The notes under the pieces are model-generated. The model saw only the letters and a list, made by a program, of their open reading frames with translations. It did not search any database and had not been told where the DNA came from. This document shows, piece after piece, positions 59,022-64,000 of a stretch of DNA of 64,000 nucleotides. The stretch lies in the NCBI GenBank assembly GCA_900316955.1, contig ONEX01000008.1, positions 88,963 to 152,962 of the forward strand, read 5' to 3'. The stretch's first letter is position 1; each line of letters starts with the position of its first letter. This stretch comes from an uncultured Bacteroidales bacterium. Lineage in GTDB: Bacteria > Bacteroidota > Bacteroidia > Bacteroidales > UBA932. The translations under genes and the position numbers were made by a program.

Positions 59022-60278
59022 TTATTCGCCACGCATGGCGTCCACGGGTTTGATCTGCATGGCGCGGAGGGCAGGCATCAGGCCCGCGAGGACGCCGAGG
59101 ACGGTGAGGAGGAGGGCGGCGAGGACCGCGGTGCCGAAGGGCACCTGGAAGGCTGCCTTCAGGACGCCGTCCGTGGTCATCGCGAGCTCCACGCCGGCGA
59201 GGATGAGGACGCTGAACACGATGCCGATCATGCCCGCTACGAGGGTGAGGACGATGCTCTCGGAGATGATCTGCCCGAGGATCTGGTTCGGCGTGGCGCC
59301 GATGGCCCGCCGGATGCCGATCTCGGTCGTGCGTTCCTTCACCGACACCATCATGATGTTGGACACGCCGATGACGCCGGCCAGCAGGGTCCCGAGGCCG
59401 ATGAGCCAGATCAGGAAGTTGATGCCCTTGAACAGGTTGTCCACGATGCCGAAGATGAGCTGGGTGTTCAGCAGGAACATCGCCTGCTCGTCCGTCGGCT
59501 CGATATAGTGTTGCCGCGCGATGATTTCCCGTACGCGTGGCGTGACATCGCTCATCGTGATCCCTTCCTTCGCCGTGAAGCAGAGGAGATGGACCGTGTT
59601 GCCCAGGTTGTAGGCCTTGCGGGCCTGGTTGATGGGGATGGTCACCGCGTCGGAGGCGCGGCCGTTGATGCTGATGCCGCCGCTGTCCCGCCAGTCCACG
59701 CCGATGACGGTGTAATAGCTTCCGTCGATGCTGATCCGCTCCCCGAGCGGGCTGCCGCCTTCCGGGAAGAGTTCCTCATAGACACGCTTGCCGATCACGC
59801 AGACTTTCCGCTCCTGCAGGTTGTCGGCGTCGTTGATCCAGCGTCCGTATTTGATCTTGGGGGTTTCGATGTGGGCATAATCGGCCCGGGCGCCTTTCAC
59901 CACGGCGCGGGAGGAGGTGTTCTCGTCCCGGGTGACGGACTTGCCCCACAGGCTCACGGAAGGGGAGACGGTCTCCAGCTCCGGCACCATCGCCTTGAGT
60001 CGGTCCACATCGGCATATTCCAGGTCCCAGGTGCGGCCCTTCTTGAAACCCTTGTAGGGCTTGGTGGTGGCGCTGGTGGCGACGATGCAGGTGTTCTGGG
60101 CAAAGCCTTCGAAATTCTGCACCAGCAGGTCCTTCAGGCCCTGCCCGCCGCCGGTGAGGAGCATCAGCATGAACACGCCCCAGAACACGCCGAAACCGGT
60201 GAGAAGGCTCCGGCTGCGGTTGCGGAGGATGCTGTCCAGGATTTCCCGGAAGGTATCGGTATCGAACAGGGGTTTCAT
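59022..60278 (-). CDS. MacB-like ABC transporter permease (second copy)
   Basis: The 418-residue product has the MacB/FtsX layout: one membrane helix near the start (about 27-45), a MacB periplasmic core domain (about 50-270) and three membrane helices at the end (about 285-405) with the FtsX signature VKERTTEIGIRRAIGATPNQ. The nucleotide-binding domain is on a separate protein (61543-62256). With the other permease it may form a heterodimer. Such machines use ATP to drive export of substrates from the periplasm through TolC. Confidence 0.9.
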   Translation of the reverse strand: MKPLFDTDTFREILDSILRNRSRSLLTGFGVFWGVFMLMLLTGGGQGLKDLLVQNFEGFAQNTCIVATSATTKPYKGFKKGRTWDLEYADVDRLKAMVPELETVSPSVSLWGKSVTRDENTSSRAVVKGARADYAHIETPKIKYGRWINDADNLQERKVCVIGKRVYEELFPEGGSPLGERISIDGSYYTVIGVDWRDSGGISINGRASDAVTIPINQARKAYNLGNTVHLLCFTAKEGITMSDVTPRVREIIARQHYIEPTDEQAMFLLNTQLIFGIVDNLFKGINFLIWLIGLGTLLAGVIGVSNIMMVSVKERTTEIGIRRAIGATPNQILGQIISESIVLTLVAGMIGIVFSVLILAGVELAMTTDGVLKAAFQVPFGTAVLAALLLTVLGVLAGLMPALRAMQIKPVDAMRGE

Positions 60279-61546
60279 TCCGCACGCAGGGCTTCAATGG
60301 GTTTCACACGCGCGGCCTTCCAGGCGGGGACGGCCCCCGCGATGGTGCCGGCCACGATCAGCAGGATGGTCGCTTCCAGGGCCACGTCCAGGCCCACGGT
60401 CGGGTTCACCAGCATCCGGATATCCCCGATATCCATCCCGATGTCCACGGTCCGCTGTCCCACGGTCTTGTCCATGATCTGGCAGGCGATCATCCCGAGG
60501 AACATGCCGATATAGCCGAAGATGGCCGTGATGGTCACGCTCTCGGCGATGATGAGCTTCAGGATCTCGGCCGGGGAGGCGCCGATGGCCTTCCGGATGC
60601 CGAACTCGTGGGTGCGCTCCTTCACGGCGATGAGCATGATGTTGGAGACGCCCACGATGCCGCTCACGAGCGTCAGGAGACCCAGGATCCACAGGAAGGT
60701 GCGGATGATCCGCTGGGCGTCGTTCATCTCCATGTTGTCCGTGTAGCCGTTCTCGACCCAGACACCCCGCCGGTCGTCCGGCGCGACGTCATGCCGCAGG
60801 CGCAGGGCGCCGGCGTATTCCTTCTCGAAAGCCTCGTATTCCTCCTTGGTTTCCGGGCCGTCCACCGTGAAGGTGATGCTTTCGATCTTGTCGCTCGTGT
60901 CGTAGATTCCCTTGTAGGTGGTGAAAGGGATGGGACAGGTGCGGTACATGTTGGACTCGTCGGTATGGTAGATGCCGACCACCCGGAAGGAGACCGCTCC
61001 GGCGCCCACCCATTTGCCCACGAGGGCTTCCGGGTCTTTCGGCGACAGTTCCTTCGCCTGCGCGAGGCTCAGGACGACGACCTTCCGGCGCTCCTTCAGG
61101 TCGTCCGGGTTCAGGAACCGGCCGGCGTACATCTTGATCTTGTTCTGCTCCTGGTATTCGGGCAGGACGCCGGAAATCTGGCCGGCGACCGTGTATCCGT
61201 CCAGGGAGAAGGTGACGCCCGTCGATCCGGTCTGGCGGGTGACGTTCCCGACGGTGGGGGACCAACGCGGCCCTTCCGTCCAGGTGACGTCCGTCTCGTC
61301 CAGCTGGACCATGCGTCCCTCCTGGTAGCCGGCATACGGCTTGGAGGTGCGCCAGCCTTCCACATAGATGGTCTGGGTGATGTAATCCGCCATGTTGCCC
61401 ATGAACGAGTTCATCAGGCCGTTCCCGGCGCCCAGCAGGCAGATCAGCAGGAAGATGCCCCAGCTCACCGCGAAGCCCGTGAGGGCCGTGCGGAGCTTGT
61501 TGTTCCGGAGGTTGCTTGCTATTTCGTGGAAAAGTTCCCGCATCAC
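60275..61546 (-). CDS. MacB-like ABC transporter permease (first copy)
   Basis: The 423-residue product shares the MacB/FtsX layout with the next permease: N-terminal helix (LTGFAVSWGIFLLICLLGAG), periplasmic core (about 50-270) and three C-terminal helices with VKERTHEFGIRKAIGASPAE. The two permeases are paralogues and both open with a stretch like LRTALTGFAVSWGIF/SLLTGFGVFWGVF. The start overlaps the ATPase stop by four bases and the end overlaps the second permease by four bases. The MMRE start offers a second ATG three bases on. Confidence 0.9.
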   Translation of the reverse strand: MMRELFHEIASNLRNNKLRTALTGFAVSWGIFLLICLLGAGNGLMNSFMGNMADYITQTIYVEGWRTSKPYAGYQEGRMVQLDETDVTWTEGPRWSPTVGNVTRQTGSTGVTFSLDGYTVAGQISGVLPEYQEQNKIKMYAGRFLNPDDLKERRKVVVLSLAQAKELSPKDPEALVGKWVGAGAVSFRVVGIYHTDESNMYRTCPIPFTTYKGIYDTSDKIESITFTVDGPETKEEYEAFEKEYAGALRLRHDVAPDDRRGVWVENGYTDNMEMNDAQRIIRTFLWILGLLTLVSGIVGVSNIMLIAVKERTHEFGIRKAIGASPAEILKLIIAESVTITAIFGYIGMFLGMIACQIMDKTVGQRTVDIGMDIGDIRMLVNPTVGLDVALEATILLIVAGTIAGAVPAWKAARVKPIEALRAE

Positions 61547-62256
61547 TTCATCATGGTTCCGTCCCAGGCCGTATGGGCCTTGTTCTCTTCGATCTCGCCG
61601 ATGATGCCGTCCTTGATGTGGATGATCTTGTCGGTCTCGTTGGCGACGCCGCTCTCATGGGTGACGACGATGATGGTGATGTTCTCCTCCTGGTTCAGGC
61701 GCTTCAGGAGCTGCATCACCTCGACGCTGGTCTTGGAGTCCAGCGCGCCTGTGGGCTCGTCGGCCAGGATGATTTGCGGGCGGGTGATGAGGGCGCGGGC
61801 GATGGCGACGCGCTGCTTCTGGCCGCCGGACATCTCGTTGGGGAAGTGGGAGGCCCAGGCCGTGAGCCCGAGCTTCTCCAGGTATTCCATGGCCATTTCG
61901 TGCCGCTTCTTGCGCGGAACGCCCTGGTAGTAGAGGGGGAGCTCCACGTTCTCCACGGCCGTCTTGAAGTTGATGAGGTTGAAGCTCTGGAACACGAAGC
62001 CGATCATCCGGTTGCGGTAGTCCGCGGCCTGCTTTTCGGTCAGGTCCTTGATGAGCTTGCCGTCCAGCCAGTATTCGCCGGTGTCGTAATTGTCCAGGAT
62101 GCCCAGGATATTGAGGAGGGTGGACTTGCCGGAGCCGGAGGCGCCCATGATGGACACGAACTCCCCGCGTTCGATGGCGAGGTCGATGCCCTTGAGCACG
62201 TGCAGCGGCTGTCCGTTGTCGTACGTCTTGTTGATTCCCTTGAGTTCGATCAGCAT
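61543..62256 (-). CDS. ABC transporter ATP-binding protein (MacB/LolD-like)
   Basis: The 237-residue product has Walker A (GASGSGKST at about residues 37-45), the Q-loop (FVFQSFNLI), the signature MSGGQKQRVAIARAL, Walker B (IILADEPTGALD) and the H-loop (VVTHESGVA). It belongs to the MacB/LolD group, which powers FtsX-type permeases. It is the first gene of the five-gene export operon, driven by the promoter at 62286-62317. Confidence 0.95.
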   Translation of the reverse strand: MLIELKGINKTYDNGQPLHVLKGIDLAIERGEFVSIMGASGSGKSTLLNILGILDNYDTGEYWLDGKLIKDLTEKQAADYRNRMIGFVFQSFNLINFKTAVENVELPLYYQGVPRKKRHEMAMEYLEKLGLTAWASHFPNEMSGGQKQRVAIARALITRPQIILADEPTGALDSKTSVEVMQLLKRLNQEENITIIVVTHESGVANETDKIIHIKDGIIGEIEENKAHTAWDGTMMK

Positions 62257-62285
62257 TTGTTGTGTATTAGTATGCTATGACACTG

Positions 62286-62317
62286 CAAATATAAGCGGAA
62301 AAATGAAACCGGCCAAA
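62286..62317 (-). promoter_or_regulatory. Promoter of the ABC-TolC operon
   Basis: On the minus strand TTTG (62317-62314) is followed after exactly 20 bases by TATATTTG (62293-62286), 30 bases before the ATPase ATG. The -33 box lies within the hairpin of the terminator at 62311-62338. Confidence 0.65.
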
Positions 62318-62338
62318 TCTTTTTGCAAAAATTTGGCC
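62311..62338 (-). terminator. Hairpin terminator after the outer-membrane protein gene
   Basis: GGCCAAAT (62311-62318) pairs with ATTTGGCC (62331-62338) around an A/T-rich loop, 27 bases after the stop of the minus-strand gene at 62365; a T-rich stretch follows on the minus strand. Confidence 0.55.
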
Positions 62339-62364
62339 GTGAGGACGTTTTTGTGCAAGGTGAA

Positions 62365-63144
62365 TCAGAAAAACCAGCTGATGCCGCCGGAGATGGAGAA
62401 ATACCAATGGACGGGCTTTTCGGAAGGGGCGCCCACGGGGCGGTCGGTGAGCGGGTCGATGGACTGTTGGAATTCGGTGAAGTTGTTGGTGACCAGGTAG
62501 TGGAACGCTGGCGAAAGATCCAGGCTGAAACGCCAGATGGGGATGCTGAGGTTGAAACCGGCATCCGCCGTGAGCATGAAACGGCGGTTGAGGCGGATGC
62601 CTTTTTCGGATTCGTAACGGCTGCCGTCCATGGAATACCCTTCCGTCTGCCTGTAAACGGTACCGTGCCCGAGCATATAGCCCGGCGTTACGCCCGCAAA
62701 GATCTCCGCCCGGCGGAACAGGGAGAGCAGGAACACGCCGATCCCCCTTCCGAAGGACTCCTTTGCGTCATAACCCATCCAGGCGTCGTGAACCAGCTGG
62801 GAGGCCGCGCTTTCCGCTCCACGGACCATGGTTTCCCCCCAGCTCTGCGTCCCGGAGCGGAAGACCGCCGCAACCGGAAGGCCGATCCCGTCCTGGACCG
62901 ACGTATTCTCCGTCTGGTACATCAGCCCGGCCCGCCATCCCCAGTGTCCGGAATAACGACGGGTGTAATTCAGGGAGAGGAAAGCGTCCCCGGAGGACAT
63001 CCGGGAGTCCATCGGCGTCCAGTATCCATATTCGGCACGGAGGGTATTCCAGCTCAGGTCCGGATTGAAGCGGGGCTTTTCCTGGGCGTGTGCAGAAACG
63101 GCAGCCACGGCAAGGGTGGCCAGCAAGAAGGTGAGTTTTCTCAT
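62365..63144 (-). CDS. Outer-membrane beta-barrel-like protein of unknown function
   Basis: The 259-residue product has a signal peptide (LLATLAVAAVSAHAQ) followed by alternating amphipathic strands and ends in Phe (WYFSISGGISWFF), the pattern of an outer-membrane barrel recognised by the BAM machine. The opening WNTLRAEYGYWTPMDSRMSS is Trp/Tyr-rich. I do not recognise a named family. I start at ATG 63144; the long upstream extension of the frame runs antiphase through the hydrolase gene and is not real. It lies 14 bases after that gene, so one transcript is possible. Confidence 0.7.
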   Translation of the reverse strand: MRKLTFLLATLAVAAVSAHAQEKPRFNPDLSWNTLRAEYGYWTPMDSRMSSGDAFLSLNYTRRYSGHWGWRAGLMYQTENTSVQDGIGLPVAAVFRSGTQSWGETMVRGAESAASQLVHDAWMGYDAKESFGRGIGVFLLSLFRRAEIFAGVTPGYMLGHGTVYRQTEGYSMDGSRYESEKGIRLNRRFMLTADAGFNLSIPIWRFSLDLSPAFHYLVTNNFTEFQQSIDPLTDRPVGAPSEKPVHWYFSISGGISWFF

Positions 63145-63158
63145 AGTCAGCAAGTTTC

Positions 63159-63860
63159 CTAAATCCCCTCCAACTCGATGCCGTCCTGGTCCGTCAGGTC
63201 GGGCTCGGGTTCGTTGAAGGGAAGCAGAAAGGGGTTGGAAGCCGCTTCGCGGGCGATGGAGGTCGGATGCCCATGGCCGGGCAGGACGTCCGTATCCCCG
63301 GGCAGGACCAGGAGCTTGTCCCGCAGGGACTTCATCAGCGCGTCGTAGTCGCCGCCGTCCAGGTCCGTCCGGCCGATGCTGCCGGCGAACAGCGTGTCGC
63401 CGGACAGAAGCACGCCCCACGCCTCGCACAGATAGCACACGCATCCCGGCGTGTGGCCCGGCGTTGCGATCACTTTCCAATCGACACCGCCGGCATGGAT
63501 GACCGTTCCGTCGGCCGCATCCTTGTAGTCGAACAACTCGACGGTCTTCTCCAGCTTGAGCCGGTCCAGCATCGCGGAATGGCTGCGGAGCACGGGGTCG
63601 TCCGCCGCCGACATCCAGACCGGGCAGCCGCAGCGCCGCGCCACGGAGGCCGCGCTCCAGGCGTGGTCGAAGTGCGCATGCGTCAGCAGGACGGCATCGG
63701 GCCAAAGCCCGTTCTCCGTGAGGAAGGAGAACACCATCTCCTCCTCGTCGGCCCGGTAGAAACCGGGATCCACGACGACGCAGGCATGGCCCGCATCCTC
63801 CCAGCACACATAGCAATTGGCCCCCAGCGGGTTCACCGGAAAAATCTTGATCTGCAGCAT
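63159..63860 (-). CDS. Metallo-beta-lactamase-fold hydrolase (glyoxalase II-like)
   Basis: The 233-residue product has the MBL metal-binding set: THAHFDHAW (HxHxDH), PGHTPG (His), SGDTLFAGSIGRTD (bridging Asp) and PGHGHPTS (His). This order and spacing fit hydroxyacylglutathione-hydrolase-like enzymes; the substrate is unknown and it may act on other thioesters. No signal peptide is seen, so it is cytosolic. The ATG at 63860 is chosen because the -7 box TATTTTTG (63889-63882) lies just upstream and the longer start would fall inside it. Confidence 0.88.
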   Translation of the reverse strand: MLQIKIFPVNPLGANCYVCWEDAGHACVVVDPGFYRADEEEMVFSFLTENGLWPDAVLLTHAHFDHAWSAASVARRCGCPVWMSAADDPVLRSHSAMLDRLKLEKTVELFDYKDAADGTVIHAGGVDWKVIATPGHTPGCVCYLCEAWGVLLSGDTLFAGSIGRTDLDGGDYDALMKSLRDKLLVLPGDTDVLPGHGHPTSIAREAASNPFLLPFNEPEPDLTDQDGIELEGI

Positions 63861-63881
63861 GGCGACATTCGGTTTACGTTG

Positions 63882-63889
63882 CAAAAATA
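63882..63889 (-). promoter_or_regulatory. -7 box for the MBL-fold hydrolase gene
   Basis: TATTTTTG on the minus strand, 21 bases before the ATG at 63860. Confidence 0.5.
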
Positions 63890-63913
63890 CGGAATATTTC
63901 CCTAACTATTCTT

Positions 63914-64000
63914 ATGGATTTTCCAAATGATTCGGACAGAAGTTGGGTTAATAGGTCATCACTTCGATTCAACGGTGTTGTTTATGGATATTTATTGCGC
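63914..64000 (+). CDS. Possible 5' end of a gene running off the window
   Basis: An ATG at 63914 opens 29 codons without a stop to the window edge (MDFPNDSDRSWVNRSSLR and on to GYLLR). The DNA is AT-richer than average. No family can be named from so short a piece, and no clear promoter lies upstream. Confidence 0.3.
   Translation, partial: MDFPNDSDRSWVNRSSLRFNGVVYGYLLR

Noticed and set aside
63145-63816. N-terminal extension of the outer-membrane protein frame
   Set aside because: It runs through the MBL hydrolase gene in another frame, is very rich in Arg, Gly and Ala, and a clean signal peptide starts at 63144.

Overview
The window is about 64 kb of GC-rich, gene-dense DNA from a member of the Bacteroidota, most likely the order Bacteroidales. 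The evidence is two SusC/SusD pairs, lipoproteins with DUF1735, DUF4988, BACON, fimbrillin-like and BspA-type repeat domains, a DUF6377 regulator, and many TAnnTTTG promoter elements (the Bacteroidota -7 box) just upstream of starts. The GC-rich coding style suggests an uncultured gut or rumen lineage, but that is inference. No rRNA, tRNA or CRISPR array was seen.

Region 1 (2-23,181, nearly all minus strand) is a glycan-degradation region. After the cut-off end of an RNA ligase gene come, in reverse gene order, a GH92 alpha-mannosidase, two LamG-type surface lipoproteins, a GH18 endo-beta-N-acetylglucosaminidase, SusD and SusC. This resembles loci that process N-glycans of the high-mannose type. 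The SusC gene has an in-frame TAG near its 5' end and an unusual OmpA-like domain fused to its C-terminus. Upstream, a second run encodes a DUF1573 lipoprotein and GH29, GH2, GH3 and GH43 enzymes plus an unknown secreted protein; these could trim fucose, galactose and other decorations.

Region 2 (23,258-35,473) is mostly housekeeping: RNase R, a very large single-chain FAD/iron-sulfur dehydrogenase that joins HcnA-, HcnB- and HcnC-like parts, a 48-residue peptide gene, a decaying leucine-rich-repeat lipoprotein gene, RecO, RdgB, an S41 protease and a DUF6377 regulator that is divergent from the next locus.

Region 3 (35,700-52,643, plus strand) is the most interesting part. It is one apparent operon with SusC, SusD, three beta-helix (GLUG-like) surface lipoproteins and then six exported enzymes: a NAGPA-type phosphodiester glycosidase, an SGNH hydrolase, an Agp-like glucose-1-phosphatase, a histidine phosphatase fused to a second NAGPA domain, and an EEP-family phosphodiesterase/phosphatase. 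It has no recognisable glycoside hydrolase. I infer that it takes up and breaks down a phosphate-bearing glycan, phosphodiester-linked polymer or inositol phosphate.

Region 4 (52,644-64,000) holds a hairpin-rich spacer, a polyprenyl diphosphate synthase, a U32 tRNA-hydroxylation protein, a small membrane protein, a HicAB toxin-antitoxin pair in AT-richer DNA, a five-gene MacAB-TolC-like export operon, an outer-membrane beta-barrel-like protein, a metallo-beta-lactamase-fold hydrolase and the first codons of a possible gene running off the end.
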